Source: Alloalcanivorax xiamenensis (lineage in GTDB: Bacteria > Pseudomonadota > Gammaproteobacteria > Pseudomonadales > Alcanivoracaceae). Taken from it: 64,000 nucleotides of DNA. Position 1 is the first letter of the stretch; each line of letters opens with the position of its first letter. Location: NCBI RefSeq assembly GCF_009846745.1, contig NZ_AQPF01000008.1, forward strand, positions 88,715 to 152,714, given 5' to 3'. The notes below the pieces were generated by a model that was not told where the DNA came from, did not search any database, and saw nothing but the letters and a program-made list of their open reading frames with translations. Positions 25,505 through 33,884 of this stretch are shown one piece after another. A program made the position numbers and the translations under genes.

Positions 25505-26875
25505 ATGAAAGCAATCGGGCTCGTGCTGCCCCTGGTAGCGCTGTTGGCTGCCTGTGACGACAGCCCCTCTCCCGATGCCGATACCCCCGCCGCGCCACAA
25601 CCGCGGACCGAGCAAGCCAGCCCGGCCCCCGAGCCGGCCGCCGAGGAACGGGACAGCATCAGCGGCGCCTGGCGCCCCACCGGCGATCAAGCGGCGCGCA
25701 TTCTGGTACTGGCGGAGGACGGCGAACTGTTTCTGGTAGGCGATACCCGACATCAGGGATTGAGCTGGGAACGCCGCGACAATCAACTGGCCCTGCGCTA
25801 TCTGAATGGGCAGGACAACGTCAACGAGGCCGTTCTGAGCCCGACGCTGGAGAAAGACACCCTGACCCTCGCGGGCCAGGCCGGGAAACAGGACGAAAAC
25901 ACCCCTTATGCTGGCGTTTACCAACGGGACGACGAAGCGGTGGAACAGGTCAGCGGCGAAATCACTTTCGCGGACGACACCAAGCTGCCCCCCCAGGCGG
26001 TACTGGCGGTGACCTTGATGGACGGCAACCGGGCACCGTTACTGCAGCGCCTGATCCATCTGCGGGAAACACCCCAACCCTTTCACCTCTACCTGGCCAG
26101 CGGACGCCTCAAGGCCGGCGCCGACTATTCGGTGAACGCCCGGGTCATCGTCGATGGCGGTGTTGTCATGACCACCGGGGACACCCCTTTGCAGCGGGAC
26201 GATGAAGGGCGGCTCGCCACCGTGAACCTGACCGCCCATGACAGCGGGCCGGCACCGGTCAGCTTCGTCGGTCGTTACCTTTACCACAATGAGCAGGCCA
26301 TCTTCACGCCCTGCGACAGCGACCGGCGCCTGACCGTGACCGGCGCCATGGCCGATGCCCTGGCCAAGGCTTACCAGCAAGCCGGCCTGGAACCCATGGC
26401 CCCCCTGTTCATGGAACTGGACGGGACCCTGGAAAAACGGCGCGGCCGGGAAGCCGGTACGCTGGTGGACGCCCTGGTGGTTCGCGATTATCGCAAGGTG
26501 ATGGAGCCCGAGCAGTGCGAACAACCCTCCGCGCAACTGACCAACACCTACTGGAAATTGATTGACGTGGACGGCCGGGCAGCCCCGCCCCCCGCCGAAG
26601 GCCGGAACCAGGCCCACCTGATCCTCGCCGGCGATAACACGGTCAAGGGCGATACCAGCTGCAATCGCCTTACCGGCGGTTTCACCGTGGACGGCGACAA
26701 CCTCACCTTCACGGAATTAACCACCACCGAACGGGCTTGCACTGGAGACACTGTCTCCGGCGCGTTCCTCACGGGCCTGGAGCAGACCCGGGGCTTCCGC
26801 ATCGATGGCGAACGGCTTAGCCTCTACGATCAGGAAAACCATCTGCTGGCGGTGTTCACCGCGGAGTATCTGTAA
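25505..26875 (+). CDS. Multi-domain lipoprotein: YbaY-like, NlpE-like and META domains
   Basis: A 456-residue predicted outer-membrane lipoprotein, lipobox LLAAC (Cys17) and a Pro/Ala linker. Around 137-240 lies a YbaY/YscW-like domain (LPPQAVLAVTLMDGNRAP, RLKAGADYSVNARV). Around 250-340 FVGRYLYHNEQAIFTPCDSD resembles NlpE-type copper/stress sensors. The C-terminus (about 345-456) is a META/HslJ-like domain with NTYWKLIDVDG and SCNRLTGGFTVDGDNL. Combinations of META with YbaY and NlpE modules occur in envelope-stress proteins. GGAGA precedes the start. Function unproven. Confidence 0.78.
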   Translation: MKAIGLVLPLVALLAACDDSPSPDADTPAAPQPRTEQASPAPEPAAEERDSISGAWRPTGDQAARILVLAEDGELFLVGDTRHQGLSWERRDNQLALRYLNGQDNVNEAVLSPTLEKDTLTLAGQAGKQDENTPYAGVYQRDDEAVEQVSGEITFADDTKLPPQAVLAVTLMDGNRAPLLQRLIHLRETPQPFHLYLASGRLKAGADYSVNARVIVDGGVVMTTGDTPLQRDDEGRLATVNLTAHDSGPAPVSFVGRYLYHNEQAIFTPCDSDRRLTVTGAMADALAKAYQQAGLEPMAPLFMELDGTLEKRRGREAGTLVDALVVRDYRKVMEPEQCEQPSAQLTNTYWKLIDVDGRAAPPPAEGRNQAHLILAGDNTVKGDTSCNRLTGGFTVDGDNLTFTELTTTERACTGDTVSGAFLTGLEQTRGFRIDGERLSLYDQENHLLAVFTAEYL

Positions 26876-26896
26876 CCGGAATCCGGGAGGCTGGCC

Positions 26897-27598
26897 GTGC
26901 GCATCCATTACCTGACCCACGTGCCCTTCGAGAAACTGGGCGCCATCAAGCCCTGGTTGGACGCCAATGGCGCGCACATCACCGCCACCCGTCTCTATCA
27001 CGGTGAAGCGTTACCGGACCCGGATGATCTGGACGCGCTGATTGTCATGGGCGGCCCCATGGGCGCCGATGACGATCAGCGCTACCCCTGGCTGGCTGAC
27101 GAGAAGCGTTTTATTCGCGCCTGTATCGACCGTGGCCACAAAGTGCTTGGCATCTGCCTGGGAGCTCAACTGATTGCTCGCGCGCTCGGTGCACGGGTGC
27201 ACGAAAACCCGAACAAGGAAATCGGTTTCTTTCCGGTCCAGAGCACCGAGTTGGGCCAGCAGCACCCGCTGGGCAGCCTGTTCAATGATGCCCCGGCGGT
27301 GTTTCATTGGCACGGTGATACTTTCGAGATACCCGACGGCGCTCTCCATCTGGCCCGCAGCTGGGGATGCGAACACCAGGCCTTCAGCTACGGCGACAAC
27401 GTCCTGGCCCTGCAATTTCACCTGGAAATGGGCGAGGACAACGCCCGCACCCTGTGCCAGGAATGCGCCACCGATCTCAGCCCCGGCCCCTGGACCCAGA
27501 GCGTCACGGAAATCCTCAGCCTGCCGCAGATATTCACCACCAATCAGCGTTTGCTGTCGGTATTGCTGGGGCGTTTTTTGGGTATCGGCTCTGCCTGA
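26897..27598 (+). CDS. Class I glutamine amidotransferase-like protein
   Basis: A 233-residue GATase1 domain protein with the triad visible: nucleophile Cys in GICLGAQLIA, His in LALQFHLEMGE, and Glu two residues on. VMGGPMGADD is the oxyanion loop. GTG start follows GAGG. Stand-alone homologues are annotated as GMP synthase-like; they often hydrolyse gamma-glutamyl compounds such as gamma-glutamyl-polyamines. Partner unknown; starts 22 bp after the lipoprotein. Confidence 0.85.
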   Translation: MRIHYLTHVPFEKLGAIKPWLDANGAHITATRLYHGEALPDPDDLDALIVMGGPMGADDDQRYPWLADEKRFIRACIDRGHKVLGICLGAQLIARALGARVHENPNKEIGFFPVQSTELGQQHPLGSLFNDAPAVFHWHGDTFEIPDGALHLARSWGCEHQAFSYGDNVLALQFHLEMGEDNARTLCQECATDLSPGPWTQSVTEILSLPQIFTTNQRLLSVLLGRFLGIGSA

Positions 27599-27675
27599 CC
27601 GATCCTGGACAGCTCGGACTCATCCCGTATTCTTAATGCCCGCCGATGGTTACAGGATCGACAGGGTTCATGGTT

Positions 27676-28851
27676 ATGGAAAACAACGTCGAACGCACGG
27701 AAACAGCGCCTTCTTCGCCGACCTGGGACAGCCAACTGACCGAGGGACTGGCCTGGCTCAACGACCGGGCCTGGCCACTCGCCGCCGGCACCCTGTTTAC
27801 GTCCGCGCTGTATCTGCATAACTACATCATTGAAGAAAAAGTACCGCTCAGCCTGACTTCGCCCACCATCATCACCGCTTTGCCCATCCTGTTCGCGGTT
27901 CAGGTCTTCATCATTGCCTTGCTGGTGGCTCTGCTGCTGCTGCCCACGGCGATACTGTTCACACCGACACATCTTGATGGTCCCAAACTGATAGAGGAGC
28001 TGGGGCTGGAGAACCTCAAGGATAAAAACCGGCAGCCGGCTCGCCGGAGGTTGCTGGGCCGTTGGCTATTGGCCTTGTCGCTGATGGCCGTTACCTGGCT
28101 GACACTCGCGGAGTTGTTCAAGGATTCCGACAGCACCATCGCGGCGCTTTTCACGCTGTTGCTCCCTATCACCCTGTTCGCTGTTGTCGCCATCAAAGGC
28201 TTGTGGCGTTTCTGGCGGTTCTCGCCTGATTTCATATTGATGGCCCTGGGCGCCGGCCTCGCGCAAATATTGCTCCTGATGATCCTTGGAACCGCGGTTA
28301 TGTCCTTCCTGGCTTCAACGGAGCAACAAGACACCTGGGGCTACCCGTTGGGACTGCTGGTCATCCTGGTGTTTGGCCTATTGCAATTCATCAGTTTGGT
28401 GCTTATTGCGACGATACAGAACCAGCGCAATCCCATTGCCTGGATCACGCTGCGGGGCTTCGCGCTTGTCGTGCTGATCGGGCTGTTCCCTCCGGCCAGC
28501 GCCAAACTGGCTGGCTACACTTTGCAAACATCCGCTTCCGGCGCACGCCATTGTGCCGTGTTGCTGTGGCAAGCCCCCCCTCCGGGACTCAAGGCCATTA
28601 CTCTGGATGACCGCCGCTCCCGCGACGTAAAAATCCTGTTGGAAACCGAAGGGCGCTATGTGGTCCGCCAGCATACCGGCGACCCCGGCACCAACTACTT
28701 CGTACCCAGTGATCTGGTCAACGGTATCGCCGCTTGCGTGCCGGAGCCTGAGTCGCCCGCGCAACTCTCCCCCAGTCACCCCCCAGAAACAAAATCACCG
28801 GCCCCCAACGGGGCCGGTGATCATGAGCGGACCGGCTCGGTTCGCGGTTAA
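27676..28851 (+). CDS. Uncharacterised membrane protein
   Basis: A 391-residue protein, no family recognised. The N-terminal 45 residues are polar, then come about six hydrophobic segments (for example PILFAVQVFIIALLVALLLL, AALFTLLLPITLFAVVAIKG and FGLLQFISLVLIATI) to residue 280, and a soluble C-terminal tail with one Cys pair. ATG 27676 has AGGG eight bases ahead; 27670 is possible. The last codons overlap the leuA stop by four bases tail to tail, and contain the leuA terminator. Confidence 0.6.
   Translation: MENNVERTETAPSSPTWDSQLTEGLAWLNDRAWPLAAGTLFTSALYLHNYIIEEKVPLSLTSPTIITALPILFAVQVFIIALLVALLLLPTAILFTPTHLDGPKLIEELGLENLKDKNRQPARRRLLGRWLLALSLMAVTWLTLAELFKDSDSTIAALFTLLLPITLFAVVAIKGLWRFWRFSPDFILMALGAGLAQILLLMILGTAVMSFLASTEQQDTWGYPLGLLVILVFGLLQFISLVLIATIQNQRNPIAWITLRGFALVVLIGLFPPASAKLAGYTLQTSASGARHCAVLLWQAPPPGLKAITLDDRRSRDVKILLETEGRYVVRQHTGDPGTNYFVPSDLVNGIAACVPEPESPAQLSPSHPPETKSPAPNGAGDHERTGSVRG
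28794..28821 (-). terminator. Rho-independent terminator for leuA
   Basis: Arms ATCACCGGCCCC and GGGGCCGGTGAT with a CAAC loop; on the minus strand it is followed by TTTTGTTT. It ends leuA transcription yet lies inside the last 60 bases of the convergent membrane-protein gene. Confidence 0.85.
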
Positions 28852-30521
28852 GCGCTTTTTTGCGCCTCCGCCTCGGCCATGCGGCCGGCGGCGGAGAGGA
28901 TCGCCTGCAGGGCGGCGGCGGTGGTGTCCGCGGCCAGCGCCACGGCACTCCGCGTATGACCACCAACCTGCACCCGGACACAGGCCATGGCATTGGCTTC
29001 GGTGTTGTCGCCCAACGAGTACTCGTCGAACGCTTCCACTTGCAACTGCCAACCGTGCCGGCGGTTGAGCGATTCCACCAGGGCACCGACAGCGCCTTCG
29101 CCGCGGCCGGAGAGCACCGTCACCGGTGAACGCTCATCGCCGATGCTGATCTGCGCCTGCACGCCCTGCTCTCCGCGATGGAGATCATAGGAACGCAGCG
29201 TCCAGCCATTCGGCACTTCCAAATAGTCACTATTAAAACGCTGATGCACCCGGCGGCTATCGATCTCGCCACCATCCTGCTCGGCATCGGTCTGCACCAG
29301 TTTCGCCATTTCCTGCTGCAACCAGCGTGGCAGACTGATGCCATAGTCCCGCTCCAGTACGTGCGTCACGCCGCCTTTGCCCGATTGGGAGTTGATCCGC
29401 ACCACTTCCTCGTAGCGCCGCCCCAGATCCGCCGGGTCGATGGGCAGATACGCCACACGCCAGATGTCACCGGGTTTATACAGGCCGAGGCACTTGCGGA
29501 TCGCGTCCTGGTGGCTGCCGGAGAAGGCCGTGAACACCAGATCGCCAGCGTACGGATGACGCGGGTGCGTGGGGATATCGGTGATCTCCTCCACCACCTG
29601 CACGATTTCCTTCATCCGTGAGAAATCAATCCCGGGATCGACCCCATGGGTATAGAGGTTCATACCGCAGGTCACCAGATCCATGTTGCCGGTGCGCTCG
29701 CCATTGCCCAACAGCGTCCCTTCCACCCGATCGGCCCCGGCCATCATCGACAGCTCGGCGGCCGCCACACCACAACCACGATCGTTATGAGTGTGGACAC
29801 TGATCAGTACATGCTCCCGATAGCGGATGTTTTCATGCACGATCTCCACCTGATCGGCGAACACGTTCGGCGTGCTCACTTCAACCGTGGCCGGCAGGTT
29901 GATGATCACCCGCTGGCCCTGATCCGGGCGCCAAACCTCATTCACGGCATCAATCACCTCGACGGCGAAATCGGTCTCCGTGGCGCTGAAGGTCTCCGGC
30001 GAATACTCAAAACTCCAATGGGTCTCCGGCTGCTCCGCCGCCATGTCACGCACCCAGGTGGCGGCCTGCACGGCGATGGCCTTGCAACCTTCCTTGTCCA
30101 CATTGAACACCTGCTCGCGGAACGTCGGCGAGGTGGCATTGTAAATATGAACAATGGCGTTCTTGGCCCCACGTACCGCTTCAAAGGTGCGCTCGATCAG
30201 TTCGTGCCGTGACTGGGTGAGCACCTGGATATGGACATCGTCCGGCACCAGGTCTTCCTCGATCAGGGCACGGCAAAAATCGAAATCGATCTGGCTGCCG
30301 GAGGGGAAACCCACCTCAATTTCCTTGAACCCCACTTCCACCAAAAGCTTGAAGAAACGCTTTTTCTGCGCCACCGACATAGGCTTGATCAGCGCCTGGT
30401 TACCATCCCGCAGATCCACCGCGGCCCATAGCGGCGCTTTCTCGATGCGGCGGCCCGGCCACTTGCGATCCGGTTTGTCGACGGTAACGAAAGGACTGTA
30501 TTTGCGATGATCGAAACTCAT
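28848..30521 (-). CDS. leuA: 2-isopropylmalate synthase (long form)
   Basis: A 557-residue LeuA that condenses acetyl-CoA and 2-ketoisovalerate, first step of leucine synthesis. The HMGL-like barrel has LRDGNQAL (metal Asp) and SVHTHNDRGCG (metal His pair) and GNGERTGNMDL. The C-terminal regulatory domain (about 430-557) is present, implying leucine feedback. Start 30521 gives MSFDHRKYSPF; the frame is open 102 bp further but the extra residues are not family-like. Divergent from an Lrp-type gene with a 295-bp gap in between. Confidence 0.95.
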   Translation of the reverse strand: MSFDHRKYSPFVTVDKPDRKWPGRRIEKAPLWAAVDLRDGNQALIKPMSVAQKKRFFKLLVEVGFKEIEVGFPSGSQIDFDFCRALIEEDLVPDDVHIQVLTQSRHELIERTFEAVRGAKNAIVHIYNATSPTFREQVFNVDKEGCKAIAVQAATWVRDMAAEQPETHWSFEYSPETFSATETDFAVEVIDAVNEVWRPDQGQRVIINLPATVEVSTPNVFADQVEIVHENIRYREHVLISVHTHNDRGCGVAAAELSMMAGADRVEGTLLGNGERTGNMDLVTCGMNLYTHGVDPGIDFSRMKEIVQVVEEITDIPTHPRHPYAGDLVFTAFSGSHQDAIRKCLGLYKPGDIWRVAYLPIDPADLGRRYEEVVRINSQSGKGGVTHVLERDYGISLPRWLQQEMAKLVQTDAEQDGGEIDSRRVHQRFNSDYLEVPNGWTLRSYDLHRGEQGVQAQISIGDERSPVTVLSGRGEGAVGALVESLNRRHGWQLQVEAFDEYSLGDNTEANAMACVRVQVGGHTRSAVALAADTTAAALQAILSAAGRMAEAEAQKSA

Positions 30522-30816
30522 GGGGTGACTCCAATTGATACCCTGGTAAGGGAAACCCTGTCTTTTTTGGATTCCGGGGCCCGCCAGGCAGGCCCTCGAT
30601 CGTTCTCCGGGATCACCGGTCAACGCGGGTCCGGGTACGACCGCCGCCGGGTAGGGCGGGGCCGCTTCCGGTGTCGCCCGGACTTGTGACCCGTGACGAC
30701 AAGAGACAGTTTACGGAGACAACAGGGCAATGTGCTTGCTTTTTTCTCCCATTTTCCGAATATTTGGCAATATTATCTCGTGAAAACCGAAAAATACAAA
30801 AGGAAACACCACGCCC

Positions 30817-31299
30817 ATGGAAAAACCGGCAAATCTGGATCGCACCGACGTCCGCATCCTGCGCGCTCTCCAGGACGACGGCGGCCTTACCAATCAACAA
30901 CTGGCGGAGCGGGTCGGCTTGTCTCCCTCACCCTGCTCACGGCGGGTACAAAAGCTGGAAGCGGCGGGCATCATCCTGCGGCGGGAAACGGTGCTGGATC
31001 CCCGTAAGCTGGGTCTGGACCTCACCGTCATGATTCAGGTCAGCATGGACCGCCACATCCCCGAGCGGTTCGCCAATTTCGAGGCCACCGTGTCGCGGTA
31101 CCCGGAAGTGCAACAGTGCTATCTGGTCACCGGCCAGGAAGCGGACTACCTGCTCAAGGTAGTGGTGCCGGACATCGACCACTACCAGAACTTTCTGCTC
31201 AACAAGGTGACCCGCATCGAGGGCGTCAGCGGCGTGCACTCCAGCTTCGTGATGCGGCGGGTGATCGACACCAGTGCCCTGCCTCTGGACTATCTGTAG
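30817..31299 (+). CDS. Lrp/AsnC family transcriptional regulator
   Basis: A 160-residue regulator. The HTH is at about 8-60 (DRTDVRILRALQDDGGLTNQ, VGLSPSPCSRRVQKLEAAG) and the ligand-sensing RAM domain spans about 70-155, with VQQCYLVTGQEADYLLKV. AAAGGA precedes ATG by about 12 bases. Divergence from leuA suggests leucine-responsive control of leucine synthesis, but this subfamily also senses other amino acids. Confidence 0.9.
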   Translation: MEKPANLDRTDVRILRALQDDGGLTNQQLAERVGLSPSPCSRRVQKLEAAGIILRRETVLDPRKLGLDLTVMIQVSMDRHIPERFANFEATVSRYPEVQQCYLVTGQEADYLLKVVVPDIDHYQNFLLNKVTRIEGVSGVHSSFVMRRVIDTSALPLDYL

Positions 31300-31313
31300 T
31301 GAAAAGGGAACCC

Positions 31314-31337
31314 GGACGCGCGGACCACCGCGCGTCC
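31314..31337. terminator. Hairpin between convergent lrp and acyl-CoA ligase genes
   Basis: Perfect ten-base arms GGACGCGCGG/CCGCGCGTCC with an ACCA loop. The minus-strand side is followed by CCGGGTTCCCTTTT, a short T run; the plus side has none. Likely ends transcription from one or both genes. Confidence 0.5.
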
Positions 31338-31360
31338 TCACACGGCCCGGCGACAGCCGT

Positions 31361-32917
31361 TCAGGAGATACCGTGTTCGCGGGTCTCCCACCAGGGCCGG
31401 CGCAATTCGGTCTTGAGAATCTTGCCGGCGCCGGACATCGGCAGCGGCTGGTCGCGCACCTCCACGCTGCGGGGACATTTGTAGCCAGCGATACGGGCCT
31501 TGCAAAAAGCGATGAGCTCGTCACCGCCAATGGCTTCTCCAGGCTTTGGCAGAACCACCGCGTGAACCGCCTCCCCCCAATGATCGTCCGGAATACCGAT
31601 GACCGCGCATTGCGCCACCGCCGGATGCTCGGCGATGGTATTTTCCACCTCGACGGAATAGACGTTCTCCCCACCGGAGATAATCATGTCTTTGACGCGG
31701 TCAACCACGAACAGATAGCCGTCGGCGTCCAGATAACCGCCATCACCGGTATGCATCCAACCGTCGACGATCGCTTTGCCGGTTTCCTCGGGACGGTTCC
31801 AATACCCCTGCATCAGATTATCACCACGCGCCACGATCTCCCCGACCTGACCGGGCGGCAGCTGGTTATTGTCGTCACCAACAATACGCACCTCGACCCC
31901 CAGCGTGGCTCGTCCGGCGGATTTGTGAAGTCCTCGCTCACGCGCCTCTCCCAGATGGTTCTCAGGCGGGTTGAGGGTGGCGATCGGCGACAGCTCCGTC
32001 ATACCGTAAAGTTGCACGAAACCGGCATCCGGGAGCCGTGCCAAAGCCCGGTCAAGCACCGCCTCGCTGATCGGTGAGGCGCCATACAGAACACGGCGAA
32101 CCGACGACAAATCCGCGGACACCACGGCCTCACTGTCGACCAGCATCTGGATCATGGTGGGCACCAGCAACATATCCGTGACACCGTGACGTTCCACCGC
32201 CGCGGTCAAGGCTTCCGGGCTGAACGCCTGGATAATGACGTTGGTACCGCCACACAACAGCTGCGAATACATCGCCGCGCCGTTGGCGAGATGAAACATC
32301 GGCGCCGCGTGAAGATACACACTGCCTCTGGGAAACAGGCCTTCCGCCAGCGCGTTGAAGGCATTGGCGACCAGATTGCCGTGACTGAGCATCACTCCTT
32401 TCGAGCGGCCCGTGGTGCCACCGGTATAAAAGATACCGGCGAGATCATTCTGATCGCACATCACGTCCGCCACCGGGGCGGCCTCATTCAGCAGTGTCTC
32501 GTAATCAAGCGAACCCGTTGGCGACGCGCCATCATCAGCCCACACCACGGTGGTTGCCATACCGTCGTCGGCCAGTTCCCGTGCCGAGGACTCGAAAGCC
32601 GCATCGACAAACAACAGGCGGGCACCACAGTCTTCCAAAGCCAGCGCGTTCTCCCTTGTGCTCCAGCGAATGTTCAGTGGCACGATGACCGCACCGGACC
32701 AGGCGCAAGCCAGATACAATTCAAGATAGCGGGCGCTATTGAGCATCAACACCGCAACCCGGTCTCCCGGCTTCACGCCATATTCGCCAAGCGCTCCTGC
32801 CAACCGGGCAACGCGGTCACCCACCTCTGCCCAGGTGCGTGTGAGGTCACCTTCAATGATGGCGGTTCCGTTTCGGTTAATCTGCTGCGCGCGGCGCAGG
32901 CCCTGAGTTATGTTCAT
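31361..32917 (-). CDS. Acyl-CoA synthetase, AMP-forming (fatty acid-CoA ligase)
   Basis: A 518-residue adenylate-forming ligase. FYTGGTTGRSKGVMLSH is the AMP-binding loop, GYWNRPEETGKAIVDGW and HTGDGGYLDADGYLFV follow, and DRVKDMIISGGENVYSVEVE is the hinge motif; the C-terminal catalytic Lys is in SGAGKILK. It activates a carboxylic acid for the thiolase/MaoC/SDR operon 900 bp away. GGAG precedes ATG 32917. Acid identity not deducible. Confidence 0.92.
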   Translation of the reverse strand: MNITQGLRRAQQINRNGTAIIEGDLTRTWAEVGDRVARLAGALGEYGVKPGDRVAVLMLNSARYLELYLACAWSGAVIVPLNIRWSTRENALALEDCGARLLFVDAAFESSARELADDGMATTVVWADDGASPTGSLDYETLLNEAAPVADVMCDQNDLAGIFYTGGTTGRSKGVMLSHGNLVANAFNALAEGLFPRGSVYLHAAPMFHLANGAAMYSQLLCGGTNVIIQAFSPEALTAAVERHGVTDMLLVPTMIQMLVDSEAVVSADLSSVRRVLYGASPISEAVLDRALARLPDAGFVQLYGMTELSPIATLNPPENHLGEARERGLHKSAGRATLGVEVRIVGDDNNQLPPGQVGEIVARGDNLMQGYWNRPEETGKAIVDGWMHTGDGGYLDADGYLFVVDRVKDMIISGGENVYSVEVENTIAEHPAVAQCAVIGIPDDHWGEAVHAVVLPKPGEAIGGDELIAFCKARIAGYKCPRSVEVRDQPLPMSGAGKILKTELRRPWWETREHGIS

Positions 32918-32931
32918 TCCTTTCACTCCTG

Positions 32932-32971
32932 TTGAACCGTCTGCGGTTAGCTTGAACCGCCTGCGGTAAGC
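32932..32971. repeat. 20-bp tandem repeat containing AACCG-N4-CGGT
   Basis: Two copies of TTGAACCG(T/C)CTGCGGT(T/A)AGC, with two mismatches, just upstream of the ligase start. Each unit has an internal inverted pair AACCG/CGGT. Half-sites match ACCG/CGGT of the site at 33814, so they may be TetR operators; position 15-55 bp before the ligase start supports this. Confidence 0.5.
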
Positions 32972-33029
32972 TTTGTTATTCTCGGTGAACTGCTCTCGTG
33001 AACGGCCCTGTCCCGCCAATGCCCTGGAA

Positions 33030-33692
33030 TCAGGTTTCCTCCACGGCCAGACTCCCGGTCAACTGCATGGCGTAGGTATCACCGATCTCCCGGGCGGTCA
33101 TTTCACCATCCGCCCGATACCAATGCCCGACCCAGTTAATCGCCCCGGTAATGGCGAATACCGTCAAGCGCACATCACAAGGTTTGATCGAGCCGTCTTC
33201 CATCCCGCTGGTGAGAAAATCACGGAAATAACGGTCAATCAGACGTTTGCCTTCACGTACCTGATCGCGAGCCAGAGCGGAAAGTACGTGGTCGTCGACC
33301 CTTACCAGGCATTGACCAAAATCGAGTGTCATCACTTCGCAATAGTGACGAATCAAGGCACGCAAGCGGACCAGACCGGTATCCGGCTTCGCCAGGATAC
33401 GTTCGATACCGGCCATCGCCTTTTCCTGCCCCAGCCGATAACACTCAACGAGAATCTCTTCCTTGCTGCGGAAATAGTTATAAAGAGCCGGCTTGGTAAT
33501 ATTGAGACGTTCCGCCACTTCGTTAAGCGACGTGCGATCGTAGCCCTGCTCCAAAAACAAACTCACCGCCACTCGCAATACCGCTCCACGCTTGACGTCT
33601 CTCTCACGGCGCCGAGCCTCGAATGGCTTCCAAGGGGAAGCGGCCAGTTTCATTTCCGCCGCGTCGGCCCGCTTATCCGCGTCACCTGACAT
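33030..33692 (-). CDS. TetR/AcrR family regulator
   Basis: A 220-residue TetR protein. The HTH is at about 35-80 with RTSLNEVAERLNITKPALYN and YFRSKEEILVECYR; the C-terminal domain is variable (GAINWVGHWYRADGEMTAR). It sits between the acyl-CoA ligase and the divergent thiolase operon and so probably represses both, with acyl-CoA as effector. AGGAG precedes ATG 33692. The start region is duplicated: an out-of-frame second ATG is 16 bp upstream. Confidence 0.9.
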   Translation of the reverse strand: MSGDADKRADAAEMKLAASPWKPFEARRRERDVKRGAVLRVAVSLFLEQGYDRTSLNEVAERLNITKPALYNYFRSKEEILVECYRLGQEKAMAGIERILAKPDTGLVRLRALIRHYCEVMTLDFGQCLVRVDDHVLSALARDQVREGKRLIDRYFRDFLTSGMEDGSIKPCDVRLTVFAITGAINWVGHWYRADGEMTAREIGDTYAMQLTGSLAVEET

Positions 33693-33720
33693 AGTTGCTC
33701 CTGGACATAGTTGCTCCTGG
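33689..33720. repeat. Perfect 16-bp tandem duplication over the tetR start region
   Basis: ACATAGTTGCTCCTGG occurs twice head to tail. On the minus strand each copy carries AGGAG and ATG, so the ribosome-binding site and start codon are duplicated. The upstream ATG (33708) is in a different frame and opens an eight-codon ORF ending in TGA that overlaps the true start. Confidence 0.85.
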
Positions 33721-33813
33721 TTCGATTGCTCACACCTGACACGCCCTCACACCGGCTCATCGGTCTCCGAACTCTCTTGACGCCGGTTTTGCGCTGCGCC
33801 ATTCTTCGATAAG

Positions 33814-33827
33814 TTACCGACCGGTAA
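33814..33827. promoter_or_regulatory. Candidate TetR operator TTACCGACCGGTAA
   Basis: Inverted arms TTACCG/CGGTAA with a two-base centre, in the 192-bp divergent gap, 58 bp before the thiolase start. The size, symmetry and location fit an operator of the divergent TetR gene. Another ACCG/CGGT pair with six-base spacing is at 33753-33766. Confidence 0.6.
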
Positions 33828-33884
33828 TACAAAGACTGACCAATCAGAAAAACATTGTAAAGCCAATTTTCACGGGAGAAGGCC

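Noticed and set aside
30740..30755. Possible leader peptide upstream of leuA (minus strand, MGEKSKHIALLSP)
   Set aside because: Only two Leu codons and no attenuator hairpin with a T run follows it.
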